A stretch of DNA of 64,000 nt from Shewanella aquimarina (GCF_023349185.1 NZ_JAKIKY010000010.1:124001-188000), one strand, 5' to 3'. Positions 10,133-24,550 are shown, numbered from the stretch's first letter. The notes: a model not told the origin generated them from the letters alone. Numbers and translations: made by a program.

Positions 10133-11038
10133 ATGACGACGAAACATGACGTAAAAACATTCCAGGGTTTCATCTTAACCCTGCAGGAATACTGGGCGCA
10201 GCAAGGTTGCGCCATCGTTCAACCGCTGGACATGGAAGTAGGCGCGGGCACTTTCCACCCTATGACCTTCTTGCGTTCTCTTGGCCCAGAGCCGATGAGT
10301 AGCGCCTATGTTCAGCCTTGTCGTCGTCCTACCGATGGTCGTTACGGTGAAAACCCTAACCGTCTGCAGCACTACTACCAATTCCAGGTGGTACTTAAGC
10401 CGTCACCAAGCAATATTCAGGAACTCTACCTGGGTTCTCTCGAAGCCTTAGGCGTCGACATGAATATCCATGACGTTCGCTTCGTGGAAGACAACTGGGA
10501 GTCACCTACTCTGGGCGCCTGGGGTCTGGGCTGGGAAGTCTGGCTCAACGGCATGGAAGTGTCTCAGTTTACCTACTTCCAGCAGGTTGGTGGCCTGGAG
10601 TGTAGCCCTGTAACCGGTGAGATCACCTATGGTCTAGAGCGTCTGGCCATGTATATCCAGGAAGTCGACAGCGTCTATGATCTGGTATGGACCGACGGCC
10701 CTATGGGTAAGATCATGTATGGCGACGTGTTCCATCAAAACGAGGTTGAGCAATCGACCTACAACTTCGAACACGCCAACGTTGAAGTACTGTTCAAGCA
10801 GTTTGACGACTGCGAGAAAGCCTGTAACGAGCTGCTAGCACTCGAGACGCCACTGCCCTTGCCTGCCTATGAGCAGGTGATGAAAGCCTCCCACGCCTTC
10901 AACCTACTCGATGCCCGTCATGCTATTTCGGTCACCGAGCGTCAGCGCTATATCCTGCGTGTGCGCACCATGGCCAAGTCAGTGGCTGAGTCCTATTACC
11001 AAGCCCGCGAAGCACTCGGCTTCCCAATGTGTAAGTAG
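10133..11038 (+). CDS. glyQ: Glycyl-tRNA synthetase alpha subunit
   Basis: Catalytic class II subunit of the bacterial alpha2-beta2 glycyl-tRNA synthetase. It has 301 residues, usual for the family, with the conserved [21 protein letters not shown] start of the core, [22 protein letters not shown] (motif 2 region) and [10 protein letters not shown] (motif 3). A possible -10 TATAAT lies at 10090-10095. It is followed after 12 bp by glyS. Confidence 0.98.
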   Translation: MTTKHDVKTFQGFILTLQEYWAQQGCAIVQPLDMEVGAGTFHPMTFLRSLGPEPMSSAYVQPCRRPTDGRYGENPNRLQHYYQFQVVLKPSPSNIQELYLGSLEALGVDMNIHDVRFVEDNWESPTLGAWGLGWEVWLNGMEVSQFTYFQQVGGLECSPVTGEITYGLERLAMYIQEVDSVYDLVWTDGPMGKIMYGDVFHQNEVEQSTYNFEHANVEVLFKQFDDCEKACNELLALETPLPLPAYEQVMKASHAFNLLDARHAISVTERQRYILRVRTMAKSVAESYYQAREALGFPMCK

Positions 11039-11050
11039 AGGTATATTAAA

Positions 11051-13120
11051 ATGAAATTTGAAAACTTACTCATTGAAGTAGGCACAGAAGAGTTACCGCC
11101 AAAATCACTGCGCACCCTAGCCGAATCTTTCCTGGCTAACTTCGAAGAAGAGCTGCAGAAGGCCGAACTTAGCTATGAATCTGCTACCTGGTACGCGGCG
11201 CCGCGTCGTCTGGCTCTTAAGGTCAACGCCCTGGTTACGGCCCAGGCCGACAAGGTGGTTGAAAAGCGTGGCCCTGCCATCGCCCAGGCTTTCGACGCCG
11301 AGGGTAACCCAACGAAAGCCGCCATGGGCTGGGCCCGTGGTAACGGCATCACGGTCGACCAGGCCGAACGCCTCACCACAGATAAGGGCGAGTGGTTGCT
11401 ACACAAGGCCAAGGTTGTCGGTGTAGAGACTAAGTCACTGGTTGCCGAGATGGCTCAGCGCGCCCTGGACAAGCTGCCTATTCCTAAGCCTATGCGTTGG
11501 GGCAGCAACAAGACACAATTTATCCGTCCGGTACACACAGTGACCATGCTGATGGGCAATGAGCTGATCCCGGGTGAGCTACTGGGTATCGAATCGGCGC
11601 GCACCATCCGTGGCCATCGCTTCATGGGTGTCGACACTCTGGAACTGGATCATGCAGACAACTATCTCACCGCGCTGGAAACCCAGGGCAAGGTGATGGC
11701 CGACTATCAGGCGCGTATGGCCGTGATCAAGGCCGATGCTCAGGCCGCTGCCGATACCATTGATGGCACCGCCGAGATAGATGAAGATCTACTGGAAGAG
11801 GTAACCTCTTTGGTCGAATGGCCAGTCGTGCTTACCGCAAACTTCGAAGAGAAGTTCCTCGATGTGCCGGCAGAAGCCCTGGTCTACACCATGAAAGGCG
11901 ATCAGAAGTACTTCCCGGTATTCGACAAGTCAGGCACCCTGCTACCGCACTTCATCTTCGTGGCCAACATCGAATCTAAGGATCCGGCGCAGATCATCGC
12001 GGGCAACGAAAAAGTGGTTCGCCCACGTCTTGCCGACGCTGAATTCTTCTTCAATACCGACAAGAAGCATAGCCTGGAATCTCGTCTCGCCAGCCTGGAA
12101 ACCGTAGTATTCCAGCAGCAGCTTGGTACCATCAAAGACAGAGTCGAGCGCATCTCTGCCCTCGCCGCCTTCATCGCCCAAGGCATTGGCGCCGACAGCG
12201 AGCAGGCAGGCCGTGCGGGTCTACTCTCTAAGTCAGATCTCATGACCAACATGGTGATGGAGTTTACCGATCTGCAAGGCACCATGGGCATGCACTACGC
12301 TCGCCTGGACGGTGAAACCGAGGCGGTAGCCCTAGCCCTGGAAGAACAGTACAAGCCTAAGTTCTCTGGCGACACAGTGCCGACTCAAGCTATCTCAATC
12401 TCGGTCGCACTGGCTGAGAAACTCGATACCTTAGTGGGTATCTTCGGTATAGGTCAGGCGCCAAAAGGCGCAGCGGATCCTTTCGCCCTGCGCCGCGCGG
12501 CAATCGGTATCCTGCGTATCTGTGTCGAAAACAACTTACCGCTGGATCTGGTTGACCTGATTGCCAAAGCTCAGGCACTCCATGGTGCCAACCTGAGCAA
12601 TGCCGACACCGCCGAGCAGGTGCTCGAATTCCTCATGGGTCGCTTCCGCGCCTGGTACCAAGATCAAGGCATCAGCGTCGATGTGATCCTGGCGGTATTG
12701 GCACGTCGCCCAACTTCACCTGCCGATTTTGACAGTCGCATCAAGGCCGTTACCCACTTCAGAAGCCTGGAACAGGCCTCTGCACTGGCTGCAGCCAACA
12801 AGCGTGTGTCTAACATCCTGGCCAAGGTCGAGGGTGAGATCGCCAGCGAAGTTAACGCGACTCTGCTACAAGAGAGCGCCGAACAGGCACTGGCCAGCAA
12901 GCTCAACGAGCTGCAGCCACAGCTGGAGCCACTGTTTGCCAACGCCGACTACCAACAGGCACTGGCTTTGTTAGCCAGCCTGCGTGAGAGCGTAGACACC
13001 TTCTTCGAAGACGTGATGGTGATGGCCGACGACGAAGCCCTCAAGCAGAACCGTCTGGCGCTGCTGGCTAAGCTCAGAGCCCAATTCCTGCACGCGGCAG
13101 ATATCTCGCTGCTGCAGTAA
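11051..13120 (+). CDS. glyS: Glycyl-tRNA synthetase beta subunit
   Basis: Beta subunit needed for tRNA binding and aminoacylation together with GlyQ. It has 689 residues, typical length. It begins with the family signature [15 protein letters not shown], carries an HD-like central region ([20 protein letters not shown]) and ends in a DALR-type anticodon-binding domain ([19 protein letters not shown]). Second gene of glyQS, ended by a terminator. Confidence 0.98.
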   Translation: MKFENLLIEVGTEELPPKSLRTLAESFLANFEEELQKAELSYESATWYAAPRRLALKVNALVTAQADKVVEKRGPAIAQAFDAEGNPTKAAMGWARGNGITVDQAERLTTDKGEWLLHKAKVVGVETKSLVAEMAQRALDKLPIPKPMRWGSNKTQFIRPVHTVTMLMGNELIPGELLGIESARTIRGHRFMGVDTLELDHADNYLTALETQGKVMADYQARMAVIKADAQAAADTIDGTAEIDEDLLEEVTSLVEWPVVLTANFEEKFLDVPAEALVYTMKGDQKYFPVFDKSGTLLPHFIFVANIESKDPAQIIAGNEKVVRPRLADAEFFFNTDKKHSLESRLASLETVVFQQQLGTIKDRVERISALAAFIAQGIGADSEQAGRAGLLSKSDLMTNMVMEFTDLQGTMGMHYARLDGETEAVALALEEQYKPKFSGDTVPTQAISISVALAEKLDTLVGIFGIGQAPKGAADPFALRRAAIGILRICVENNLPLDLVDLIAKAQALHGANLSNADTAEQVLEFLMGRFRAWYQDQGISVDVILAVLARRPTSPADFDSRIKAVTHFRSLEQASALAAANKRVSNILAKVEGEIASEVNATLLQESAEQALASKLNELQPQLEPLFANADYQQALALLASLRESVDTFFEDVMVMADDEALKQNRLALLAKLRAQFLHAADISLLQ

Positions 13121-13138
13121 GTCGCTGCTCGTTAAACA

Positions 13139-13168
13139 AAAAACGCATCCCTAGGGGTGCGTTTTTTT
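13139..13168 (+). terminator. Rho-independent terminator of glyQS
   Basis: AAACGCATCC and GGGGTGCGTTT flank a short CTA loop and are followed by seven T, 19 bp after the glyS stop. Confidence 0.92.
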
Positions 13169-13220
13169 ATGTCCGGACATGGGATTAATGGCTATTGCGC
13201 CTCAAGCTGGGTAGACTCAG

Positions 13221-13907
13221 ATGATTAGTGTCAGTCACAGGTTAATGCCCACTTTGCAGACAAGTATCTACCCCTTGGGCGAACGCGCCCTGGTTCTCGA
13301 TCCCGCCCCCCAAGCCGCACTCTCTTGGGCGCTGCAATCCAAGCTCTGCTGGATTGCCGAACAATTGCGCCATTTACCGAGCGTCGAAGAGGCAATTCCT
13401 GGCATGAACAACCTGACGGTAGTCGTCAGGGAGAGCAGACACTTAAAAGCCCTGCAGGCGAAACTCGACGCCCTTTGGCACAGCGCGCCAACTGAGGAGC
13501 TCGACAGCCGCACCATAGAGATCCCTGTAAGCTACGGCGGTGAGGCGGGGCCGGATCTGCATACTGTCGCCAAATACCATAGCCTGAGCCCGGAAGAGCT
13601 GATCAAGCTTCACAGCCAGGCCTGTTACCGGGTGTTTTTCGTCGGCTTTCAGCCTGGGTTTGCCTACCTCGACGGCCTACCCGAGACGCTACACACACCC
13701 AGGCTGGCAACCCCAAGACTAGAGGTTCCCGCAGGCTCTGTGGGGATAGGCGGCGAGCAGACGGGGATCTACCCCCTGGCCAGCCCTGGTGGCTGGCAGA
13801 TCATAGGTCAAACAAAGGAAGTGCTGTTCGACCCCAAGAGAGAGCATCCCAACCTGCTCAAGCCTGGTGACAGAGTAAGATTTACGGCCGTGGAGATCTG
13901 CCTATGA
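13221..13907 (+). CDS. pxpB: 5-oxoprolinase subunit PxpB (KipI family)
   Basis: One of three subunits of the bacterial ATP-dependent 5-oxoprolinase that opens pyroglutamate to glutamate. 228 residues from ATG 13221; the in-frame ATG at 13245 is a possible alternative because upstream ribosome-site quality is poor for both. Family signatures: PGMNNLTVVV, CYRVFFVGFQPGFAYLDGLP, TPRLATPRLEVPAGSVGIGGEQTGIYP and SPGGWQIIGQT. Its stop overlaps the pxpC start by four bases (ATGA). Confidence 0.94.
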   Translation: MISVSHRLMPTLQTSIYPLGERALVLDPAPQAALSWALQSKLCWIAEQLRHLPSVEEAIPGMNNLTVVVRESRHLKALQAKLDALWHSAPTEELDSRTIEIPVSYGGEAGPDLHTVAKYHSLSPEELIKLHSQACYRVFFVGFQPGFAYLDGLPETLHTPRLATPRLEVPAGSVGIGGEQTGIYPLASPGGWQIIGQTKEVLFDPKREHPNLLKPGDRVRFTAVEICL

Positions 13908-14836
13908 TACGGCTAGATAGCGTAAACGGCCTAGCCAGCATTCAAGATCTCGGCAGGCAGGGACAGGGGCATCTCGGCGTGCCGAGCGGTGGCGCCATGG
14001 ACAGGTACTCGCTCATCCTCGCCAACCGCCTGCTGGGCAACGAGGACAATACCCCCGCCATCGAACTCGCCAGCGGCAGCTATGAATTGACCTTCGAGGC
14101 CCCAAGCTGGGTCGCCCTTTGCGGCGCCACCTTTGAGGCCAAGATAGATGATCGTCCCCTGTGGCATGGCTGGCGAGGACGGATTAATCCAGGGGAACGC
14201 CTGACGCTGAGGGGACCGAGACAAGGCGTGTGGGGTTACCTGGCCATCTTAGGCGGCGTGGTAGTGCCCGAGGTACTTGGCGGCAGCGGCACCTTCCTGG
14301 CCGGACAGTTCGGTGGCCATAGAGGAGGCCGGCTGGCATCCGGTGACAGCCTCAGTATAAAGCTAGAAGCCAAGGCTAGTTTCAGCCGCCCCGTCGGCGC
14401 AGTGCACAGGGCCAACGACGGTATCTTGCGGGCCCTGCCCGGCCCGGAGATGAGTCTGTTTAGCGACCAGGATCGTAAGGCCTTCTGGCACTATGCCTGG
14501 ACCGTCTCGCCCCAAAACGATCGCATGGGCGCCAGGCTAACCGGCGAATCACTCGACTCGGCCAAACAGCTGAGTCTGCGCTCCCACGCCGTGCTGCCGG
14601 GTGTTGTCCAGGTGCCACCCGGCGGTCAACCTATCGTCTTGCAGGCCGATGCGCAGACCAGCGGTGGCTACCCAAGAATTGCGGTGGTTATCGAGGCCGA
14701 CAGATGGAAACTGGCCCAGGCCAGAACGCCTCAGGCGATCCGCTTTCAGCATGTGAGCCCCAACCAGGTGGAAGATGCTAACCTTGAATGGCAACACTAT
14801 TTCTACCGCCTAGCGAGGGCTATGGATGGAAGTTAA
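13904..14836 (+). CDS. pxpC: 5-oxoprolinase subunit PxpC (KipA family, biotin-dependent carboxylase-like)
   Basis: Second 5-oxoprolinase subunit, 310 residues. Typical signatures are LASIQDLGRQGQGHLGVPSGGAMD near the start, NRLLGNEDNTPAIE, and SHAVLPGVVQVPPGGQPIVLQADAQTSGGYP in the C-terminal half. It overlaps pxpB by 4 bp and pxpA by 11 bp, so the three subunits are translationally coupled. Confidence 0.94.
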   Translation: MIRLDSVNGLASIQDLGRQGQGHLGVPSGGAMDRYSLILANRLLGNEDNTPAIELASGSYELTFEAPSWVALCGATFEAKIDDRPLWHGWRGRINPGERLTLRGPRQGVWGYLAILGGVVVPEVLGGSGTFLAGQFGGHRGGRLASGDSLSIKLEAKASFSRPVGAVHRANDGILRALPGPEMSLFSDQDRKAFWHYAWTVSPQNDRMGARLTGESLDSAKQLSLRSHAVLPGVVQVPPGGQPIVLQADAQTSGGYPRIAVVIEADRWKLAQARTPQAIRFQHVSPNQVEDANLEWQHYFYRLARAMDGS

Positions 14837-15554
14837 GCCACTAAAAATCGACCTCAACGCCGACCTCGGCGAGGGGGGTACTCAAGATGAGGCGCTGTTA
14901 GCCCTAGTCACCTCGGCCAATGTCGCCTGCGGCGGTCACGCCGGCGATCACCAGAGCATGCTGGCGACCGTTAAACGTGCCAAGGCACATCATGTGAAGG
15001 TTGGCGCTCACCCCAGCTACCCCGACAGGGCCAACTTCGGACGACTGTCTCTCGACATGGATGCCGAACAGCTTTTTGACTCACTAATACAACAGATTAA
15101 CGCCTTAGGAGCCGTATGCAACGAGCTGGGCGTCAAACTCCACCACGTGAAGCCTCACGGTGCCCTTTACAACGACGCGGCCCAGGATCCAGTCCTGGGC
15201 GGTATTCTCATTCGAGCCATCGAGGCGATTAATCCTAATTTGAAGCTGATGATACTGGCAGGCAGCCCCTTGGTGGGTCAGGCGAGGCGCGCAGGCCTTG
15301 AGGTGATAGAAGAGGCCTTCGCCGATCGCGGCTACCTGGCCGATGGAACACTGGCCTCCCGCGCACAGCCTGGGGCCCTCATCAAAGACACACAAGGGGT
15401 ACTTGCCCAGGTCGAATCTATTGTAAAGCAGCAACGAGTGAAGACATTAAGCGGTGAAGTCGTTAGCTGCCGAGCCACCAGCCTCTGCCTTCACGGCGAC
15501 AATCCAGAGGCACTAGAGTTTGCCAGGGCGATTAGGGCAAGCCTGGAACGATAA
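14826..15554 (+). CDS. pxpA: 5-oxoprolinase subunit PxpA (LamB/YcsF family)
   Basis: Third subunit of the 5-oxoprolinase, with a TIM-barrel-like LamB/YcsF fold, 242 residues. Signatures: KIDLNADLGEG at the N terminus, ANVACGGHAGD, VGAHPSYPDRANFGR and HVKPHGALYND. It ends the pxpBCA operon. The same-frame ATG at 14826 is chosen; the ATG at 14822 is in another frame. The shared terminator with gyrB follows 57 bp downstream. Confidence 0.95.
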   Translation: MEVKPLKIDLNADLGEGGTQDEALLALVTSANVACGGHAGDHQSMLATVKRAKAHHVKVGAHPSYPDRANFGRLSLDMDAEQLFDSLIQQINALGAVCNELGVKLHHVKPHGALYNDAAQDPVLGGILIRAIEAINPNLKLMILAGSPLVGQARRAGLEVIEEAFADRGYLADGTLASRAQPGALIKDTQGVLAQVESIVKQQRVKTLSGEVVSCRATSLCLHGDNPEALEFARAIRASLER

Positions 15555-15610
15555 CCAAAAGCCTGTGGTAAGCGTGAAGCACTGAGATAGCTTTGCGTCG
15601 TACACATACA

Positions 15611-15637
15611 AAAAAGCCCCGGAAGACCGGGGCTTTT
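15611..15637. terminator. Bidirectional terminator between pxpA and gyrB
   Basis: AAAAGCCCCGG / CCGGGGCTTTT with an AAGA loop and A/T-runs on both sides. It serves the rightward pxpBCA transcript and the leftward recF-gyrB transcript, which converge here. Confidence 0.93.
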
Positions 15638-15652
15638 CACATTCGCAACCTG

Positions 15653-19169
<3,517 letters not shown>

Positions 19170-19210
19170 CTAATACTCATGACAATGGCGCAGGGGCCAT
19201 CTAAGAAGAG

Positions 19211-19230
19211 GCACGCCCTTGTGGGCGTGC
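19211..19230 (-). other. Intercistronic stem-loop between dnaN and recF
   Basis: A perfect 8-bp stem GCACGCCC / GGGCGTGC with a four-base loop lies in the 72-bp dnaN-recF gap. No T-run follows in the leftward direction, so it is more likely an mRNA processing or stability element, or a pausing site, than a true terminator. Confidence 0.6.
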
Positions 19231-19241
19231 ACAGCTTAAGA

Positions 19242-20342
19242 CTAGAGTCGCATCGGCATCACGACGTACATGGAATCTTCTTCGACGTGATTTTCGATCA
19301 GGGCACTGGAGTTACCATCGATCAGCGTGATACGCACATCATCCGATGGCAGGTTGTTGAGCACGTCCAGCAGATAACTGACGTTAAAGCCGATCTCCAG
19401 GGGCGCGTTGTCATATTCGATATCGAGAATCTCTTCCGCTTCTTCCTGCTCTGGGTTATTCGCGGTGATCTTAATCAGATTCTGTTCTAACTGAACGCGC
19501 ACACCACGGAACTTCTCGTTGGAGAGGATCGAGGCGCGCAACAGCGCCTGCTTGAGCTGATTACGGCTGGCGATAACTATCTTGTCACCGCCCTTAGGCA
19601 GCACGCGGCGATAATCCGGGAAGCGACCATCCACCAGCTTACTGGTAAACACGGCGCTCTGAGTCGTCGCACGAATAGCATTCTCACCGATAGCCAGGGT
19701 GACATCGAGATCTTCACCCTCGAACAGGCGCTGGAGCTCCAACACGCCTTTACGCGGCACGATCACCTGCTTCTCGGGCAGAGAATCTTCTACCATGCGA
19801 TGGCTCAGGGCCAGACGGTGACCGTCCGTCGCGATGGCGCGCAGCACATTGCCTTCGGTTTCAAGCAGCAAACCATTCAGGTAGTAACGTACATCCTGGT
19901 TAGCCATGGAAAACTGAGTGGCATCGATGAGGGACTTGAGGGTGCCCTGCTTGAGGGTAAATTCGATGTCGGCCTGGAAGGCATCCACATTGGGATACTC
20001 TTCTGCCGGTAGGGTCGCCAGGGTAAAGCGGCTGCGACCCGAACGTAGCAAGAGGCGATTGTCCTGCTGCTCAATTTTTAATTCGACTTGATCGGGAAGT
20101 GACTTGACGATATCGAGAAATTTCTTCGCCGGTACTGTGGTACGGCCCTCTTGGACCTCGCCTTGCAGCTGTGCCTGGCCGACTAACTCGACCTCTAAAT
20201 CGGTACCGGTCAACTTAAGTGAGTGACCACTTACTTCAACTAAAAGGTTTGCCAGAATTGGTAAATTATGTCGTCTCTCCACCGCCCCACTCACGAGTTG
20301 AAGCGGCTTTAATAGGGCATCCCTATCAATTGAAAATTTCAT
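19242..20342 (-). CDS. dnaN: DNA polymerase III beta sliding clamp
   Basis: Ring-shaped processivity clamp of the replicase. The ATG at 20342 (MKFSIDRDALLKPLQLVSGAVERRHNLP starts the protein) gives 366 residues, identical in length to E. coli DnaN. The frame can extend to a TTG at 20351, which is rejected. Three clamp domains are evident, and the C terminus ends VVMPMRL, the conserved clamp end. It is 20 bp downstream of dnaA. Confidence 0.98.
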   Translation of the reverse strand: MKFSIDRDALLKPLQLVSGAVERRHNLPILANLLVEVSGHSLKLTGTDLEVELVGQAQLQGEVQEGRTTVPAKKFLDIVKSLPDQVELKIEQQDNRLLLRSGRSRFTLATLPAEEYPNVDAFQADIEFTLKQGTLKSLIDATQFSMANQDVRYYLNGLLLETEGNVLRAIATDGHRLALSHRMVEDSLPEKQVIVPRKGVLELQRLFEGEDLDVTLAIGENAIRATTQSAVFTSKLVDGRFPDYRRVLPKGGDKIVIASRNQLKQALLRASILSNEKFRGVRVQLEQNLIKITANNPEQEEAEEILDIEYDNAPLEIGFNVSYLLDVLNNLPSDDVRITLIDGNSSALIENHVEEDSMYVVMPMRL

Positions 20343-20362
20343 CAGTTTCAATTTCCCAGAGT

Positions 20363-21745
20363 TTATGAAGATAGCGTACGGATTAAGTTAGCATAATCTT
20401 CTTTAATGTCATGACTTTCTTCACGTAGCTGGGCAATTTTGCGACAGGCGTGTAGCACTGTCGTATGATCACGGCCACCAAAGGCATCGCCAATCTCAGG
20501 CAGACTCTGGTTAGTTAATTCTTTCGACAATGCCATCGCCATCTGTCTCGGTCTGGCGACGCTGCGTGAGCGACGCTTCGACAGCATGTCGGCCATCTTG
20601 ATCTTATAGTATTCAGCTACGGTTTTCTGAATGTTATCTATAGTGACCAATTTTTCCTGCAGAGCCAAGAGATCTCTTAGGGCTTCACGCACAAAATCGA
20701 TAGTGATCGGACGTCCGGTAAAGTTAGCGTTGGCAATCACCCTATTCAGCGCGCCTTCCAGCTCACGTACGTTTGATCTCAGACGCTTGGCGATAAAGAA
20801 AGCCACCTCGTCAGGCAGGTTAATGCCACTCTCCTGCGCCTTACGCATCAGGATCGCCACACGGGTTTCTAACTCAGGCGGCTCGATGGCTACCGTCAGA
20901 CCCCAGCCGAAGCGAGACTTGAGACGATCTTCCACCCCATCGATCTCCTTAGGATAACGATCTGAGGTCAGGATCACCTGATGATTACCTTCTAACAAGG
21001 CGTTGAAGGTGTGGAAGAACTCTTCCTGGGATCTGTCTTTGTTGGCAAAGAATTGAATATCATCGATAAACAGCGCATCGACGCTACGGTAGTAGCGCTT
21101 AAACTCTTCGATCGCATTGTTCTGCAGTGCCTTCACCATGTCTTGCACGAAACGCTCTGAGTGCATATAGACCACCTTGGCATCGGGCTTATTCTTGATG
21201 ATGCCATTACCCACGGCGTGCAATAGGTGAGTCTTACCAAGACCCGTTCCACCGTAGAGGAACAGAGGGTTATAGGCCCCCCCCGGGTTTTCTGACACCT
21301 GCAAGGCAGCCGCCTTACCCAGCTGGTTCGACTTACCCTCGACGAAGTTATCAAACTGATAGGTAGGGTTGATGTTACTTCTATGATTGGCCGTAACCGC
21401 AGGTTCGTTACTGTTAAATGACGGCTTGCTTGGGGACTTGCTGGCCGCGGGCGCAACTGGGCTCTTGGTCAAGGCAGCCGGCGCTGCCGGTTTGCTCACC
21501 GGGCGGCTACCAATGTCGAAACGTAGTTTAGGGGCGTCACTGCCCATCTGTTCGGTAAAGAACTGATTGATGGTATTAAGGTACTTGTCTCTCACCCAAT
21601 CGAGTACGAATCGATTCGGTGCATAGAGCACTAGAGTTTCCCCGTCCATTTCGGCTTGTAACGGTCTGATCCACATGCTGAATTGCTGAGCGGAAAGCTC
21701 GTCCTGTAGTCGTCCGATACATTGCTGCCAAAGTGAAACCGCCAC
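20363..21745 (-). CDS. dnaA: Chromosomal replication initiator protein DnaA
   Basis: AAA+ initiator that binds DnaA boxes and melts oriC. 460 residues, starting at GTG 21745 ([20 protein letters not shown]). Domain I is at residues 1-85, a Pro/Ser/Ala-rich linker at ~90-125, then the AAA+ domain with Walker [10 protein letters not shown] and Walker B LFIDDIQF. The C-terminal DNA-binding domain carries the signature [15 protein letters not shown]. First gene of the leftward dnaA-dnaN-recF-gyrB operon; its upstream region has DnaA boxes and dense GATC sites, suggesting autoregulation and SeqA/Dam control. Confidence 0.99.
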   Translation of the reverse strand: MAVSLWQQCIGRLQDELSAQQFSMWIRPLQAEMDGETLVLYAPNRFVLDWVRDKYLNTINQFFTEQMGSDAPKLRFDIGSRPVSKPAAPAALTKSPVAPAASKSPSKPSFNSNEPAVTANHRSNINPTYQFDNFVEGKSNQLGKAAALQVSENPGGAYNPLFLYGGTGLGKTHLLHAVGNGIIKNKPDAKVVYMHSERFVQDMVKALQNNAIEEFKRYYRSVDALFIDDIQFFANKDRSQEEFFHTFNALLEGNHQVILTSDRYPKEIDGVEDRLKSRFGWGLTVAIEPPELETRVAILMRKAQESGINLPDEVAFFIAKRLRSNVRELEGALNRVIANANFTGRPITIDFVREALRDLLALQEKLVTIDNIQKTVAEYYKIKMADMLSKRRSRSVARPRQMAMALSKELTNQSLPEIGDAFGGRDHTTVLHACRKIAQLREESHDIKEDYANLIRTLSS

Positions 21746-22070
21746 GTACTTATCCCCAAAAGATCATACAAAAGAGGTGTATTCTATAGCGAGATCACTA
21801 GGATCGCTATCCTTTAAATAGATTTATCCCCAGTAAGATCATCTTTATTTATTTACACAGATCCAAAACGATCCTTATCGATCAAAATAATCTGACAAAG
21901 CAGTAAACTCAGCTTTATTAAGCGATCCAGATCGATCTATAATTGGCGACCTTCGATCTGGCTAATGATCACTAGATCCACAAGATGTAGTGGCCATTCA
22001 CAGAGTTATCCACATTAGATAGTGTGTAAGGATGACAAGATAGGAAGATTTAGAGGCAGATTTTACCCAC
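21746..22070. promoter_or_regulatory. dnaA upstream region: DnaA boxes and GATC cluster
   Basis: This intergenic region between dnaA and rpmH holds a consensus DnaA box TTATCCACA at 22006-22014 and two near-boxes TTATCCCCA at 21750-21758 and 21824-21832. Thirteen GATC sites fall between 21762 and 21978, where about one is expected by chance. An AT-rich stretch lies at about 21840-21900. It presumably carries the dnaA promoter with DnaA and Dam/SeqA control and resembles a second origin-like block. Confidence 0.8.
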
Positions 22071-22086
22071 TTGACGGTTTTGCATG

Positions 22087-22115
22087 TTGACGGGCTTAAC
22101 TAAAGTGATTACAAT
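22087..22115 (+). promoter_or_regulatory. Sigma-70 promoter of rpmH-rnpA
   Basis: TTGACG at 22087-22092, a 17-bp spacer, then TACAAT at 22110-22115: five-of-six matches to both consensus hexamers with ideal spacing. It lies 72 bp upstream of the rpmH ATG. A second TTGACG at 22071 forms a direct repeat with the -35. Confidence 0.8.
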
Positions 22116-22187
22116 TCGGCCTCTTTTTTGCCCTTACCTCTTTTATAGGGATAAGGTTTATTCACCTAACAAAGACGGATTGCCATA

Positions 22188-22325
22188 ATGAGTAAACGTA
22201 CTTTTCAACCTAGCAACCTGAAGCGCAAGCGTTCTCACGGCTTCCGCGCTCGTATGGCTACTGTTGGTGGCCGTAAGGTTATCGCACGTCGTCGTGCAAA
22301 AGGTCGCGCTCGTCTTTCTGCTTAA
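22188..22325 (+). CDS. rpmH: Large ribosomal subunit protein bL34
   Basis: A 45-residue, very Arg/Lys-rich protein beginning [19 protein letters not shown] and ending KGRARLSA, matching bL34 in length and sequence. It is a structural component of the 50S subunit. It is followed after 9 bp by rnpA, as in nearly all bacteria, and is driven by the promoter at 22087-22115. Confidence 0.98.
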
Positions 22326-22334
22326 TAAGTAGAA

Positions 22335-22697
22335 ATGCAAGTGACCAGCTATACCTTTACGCGGGAGTTACGTCTGTTAACTCCCGCGCAATTCAAATCT
22401 GTATTCTCCAATCCCATCAAAGCTTCTTCAGCTGAAATAACCTTACTCGCCATCCCTAATGAGCTACAGCATCCTCGTATTGGATTAACTGTTGCAAAGC
22501 GTTATGTTAAGCGAGCCAATCAGCGCAACCGAGTTAAACGTATCATCCGCGATAATTTTCGTTTGCACCAACACGAATTACCGCCACTCGATATTGTCGT
22601 GCTCGTCAGAAACGGCGTATTGGATATGGATAATGCAGCATTGCACAAACTGGTAGAGAAGTTATGGCGCAAGCTCAGTCGCCGTTACAATGGCTAG
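22335..22697 (+). CDS. rnpA: Ribonuclease P protein component
   Basis: Basic protein cofactor of RNase P, which matures tRNA 5' ends. 120 residues with the RNR signature region [18 protein letters not shown] near residues 57-74 and the early [13 protein letters not shown] segment. Its 3' end overlaps the yidD start by 34 bp. Confidence 0.97.
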   Translation: MQVTSYTFTRELRLLTPAQFKSVFSNPIKASSAEITLLAIPNELQHPRIGLTVAKRYVKRANQRNRVKRIIRDNFRLHQHELPPLDIVVLVRNGVLDMDNAALHKLVEKLWRKLSRRYNG

Positions 22698-22918
22698 CCA
22701 CTAAGCTGATCCGAGGCTACCAAATCTTTATCAGCCCTATACTGGGGCCAAAGTGCCGTTTTCACCCCACATGTTCCAATTACGCGCTCGAAGCGATTCG
22801 ATTGCACGGATTTGTGAAAGGGAGTTGGTTTGCAGGGAAACGCGTATTAAAATGTCACCCTTTACATCCGGGCGGAGAAGATCCCGTCCCTCCAAAAAAT
22901 AACAGGTGTAATAAATAG
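22664..22918 (+). CDS. yidD: Membrane protein insertion efficiency factor YidD
   Basis: Small (84-residue) protein that assists YidC-dependent membrane insertion. The family block [26 protein letters not shown] with its conserved cysteines is present, then [14 protein letters not shown]. It overlaps rnpA and ends 3 bp before yidC, the conserved rpmH-rnpA-yidD-yidC order. Confidence 0.97.
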   Translation: MAQAQSPLQWLATKLIRGYQIFISPILGPKCRFHPTCSNYALEAIRLHGFVKGSWFAGKRVLKCHPLHPGGEDPVPPKNNRCNK

Positions 22919-22921
22919 GCT

Positions 22922-24550
22922 ATGGAATCTCAACGCAATATATTGCTCATCGGTCTGCTTTTTGTCAGCTTTTTGCTGTGGCAGCAATGGCAAACAGACA
23001 AAAATCCGCAACCGGTTGCCACTGAATCTTCAGTTGTAGCTTCAACCGTCACAGATGCGCACAGTGCTGACGTTCCTGATGCCGACGCTGCTCTTCCCGA
23101 AGCAGTGGCCGCCTCTAAAGAACTCATTAGTGTCACAACTGACCAACTGACCCTGAAAATTAACCCAGTGGGTGGCGATATCGTCTACTCTGCGCTGGTG
23201 GGTCATAAGCTAGAGCAAGACAAGGAAGAACCTTTCGTCCTGCTACAGCAAACCAAAGATATCTACTACATCTCTCAGAGTGGTCTTATTGGCCGCAACG
23301 GTATCGATAGCAGCGCTAAGGGCCGTGCTCACTTTACCAGCCAATCTCAAGCCTACAGCCTAGCCGATGGCCAGGATATCTTGGAGATCCCACTGAGCTA
23401 TGTTGCCGACAACGGCGTGACCTATACCAAGGTGTTCACCCTGCACAGAGGCAAGTTCGATGTAGGCGTAGAATACCGCATCAACAACACCTCAGCAGAG
23501 CAGCTTCAGGTGCAGATGTATGGCCAGATCAAGCACAGCATCAAGAAGAGCGAAAGCAGCATGATGATGCCGACTTATCGTGGCGCCGCCTTCTCAACGG
23601 CAGATACTCGCTACGAGAAGTACAGCTTCGAAGATATGGCTGACAAGAACCTGGACAAGAAGACGCTTGGTGGTTGGGCGGCAATGCTGCAACACTACTT
23701 CGTATCAGCCTGGGTACCACCAGCCAACGATCAAAACACCATCTTCTCTAGCGTAAGCGCTGGCGGCCTGGCCAATATCGGTTTCCGTGGTGCCGTGTAT
23801 GATATCGCACCGGGTACAGAGCAGACTATCAGTGCCCAATTCTACGTAGGTCCTAAGGATCAAGAGGCCCTATCGGCCATTTCTGAATCCCTGAACCTGG
23901 TAGTCGATTACGGCTTCCTATGGTGGCTGGCTATCCCAATCCACTGGTTATTGATGTTCTATCAGTCTTTCGTGGGTAACTGGGGTGTAGCAATCATCCT
24001 AATCACTCTGACCGTACGTGGTATGTTGTACCCGCTGACTAAGGCGCAATACACCTCTATGGCCAAGATGCGTAACCTGCAACCTAAGCTGCAGGAGATG
24101 AAAGAGCGCTTCGGCGATGACCGTCAGAAGATGGGTCAGGCCATGATGGAACTGTACAAGAAAGAGAAAGTGAACCCTATGGGTGGCTGTCTGCCTATCT
24201 TGCTGCAGATGCCTATCTTCATCGCACTCTACTGGGTACTGCTGGAAAGCTACGAGCTGCGTCACGCGCCATTCATGCTATGGATCACCGACCTATCGGT
24301 ACAAGATCCATACTATGTACTGCCGCTATTGATGGGTGCTTCTATGTTCGCGATGCAGAAGATGCAGCCTATGGCACCGACCATGGATCCTATGCAACAG
24401 AAGATGATGCAGTGGATGCCGATGATCTTTACCGTCTTCTTCCTCTGGTTCCCAGCGGGTCTGGTGCTTTACTGGTTGGTCGGTAACTTGGTAGCCATCA
24501 CCCAGCAGAAGATCATCTATGCCGGTTTGGAGAAAAAAGGGTTAAAATAA
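22922..24550 (+). CDS. yidC: Membrane protein insertase YidC
   Basis: Inner-membrane insertase/chaperone acting alone or with SecYEG. 542 residues. An N-terminal anchor ([18 protein letters not shown]) precedes a large periplasmic domain (~residues 30-340). The conserved membrane core from ~345 to 530 includes the charged groove segment, [19 protein letters not shown] and [14 protein letters not shown]. Such a long periplasmic domain is normal for gammaproteobacteria. It is followed by a terminator. Confidence 0.98.
   Translation: MESQRNILLIGLLFVSFLLWQQWQTDKNPQPVATESSVVASTVTDAHSADVPDADAALPEAVAASKELISVTTDQLTLKINPVGGDIVYSALVGHKLEQDKEEPFVLLQQTKDIYYISQSGLIGRNGIDSSAKGRAHFTSQSQAYSLADGQDILEIPLSYVADNGVTYTKVFTLHRGKFDVGVEYRINNTSAEQLQVQMYGQIKHSIKKSESSMMMPTYRGAAFSTADTRYEKYSFEDMADKNLDKKTLGGWAAMLQHYFVSAWVPPANDQNTIFSSVSAGGLANIGFRGAVYDIAPGTEQTISAQFYVGPKDQEALSAISESLNLVVDYGFLWWLAIPIHWLLMFYQSFVGNWGVAIILITLTVRGMLYPLTKAQYTSMAKMRNLQPKLQEMKERFGDDRQKMGQAMMELYKKEKVNPMGGCLPILLQMPIFIALYWVLLESYELRHAPFMLWITDLSVQDPYYVLPLLMGASMFAMQKMQPMAPTMDPMQQKMMQWMPMIFTVFFLWFPAGLVLYWLVGNLVAITQQKIIYAGLEKKGLK

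Noticed and set aside
15139..15154. CACCACGTGAAGC in pxpA, reminiscent of parS
   Set aside because: Only the central CACGTGA matches; both outer arms fail, so it is within chance expectation.
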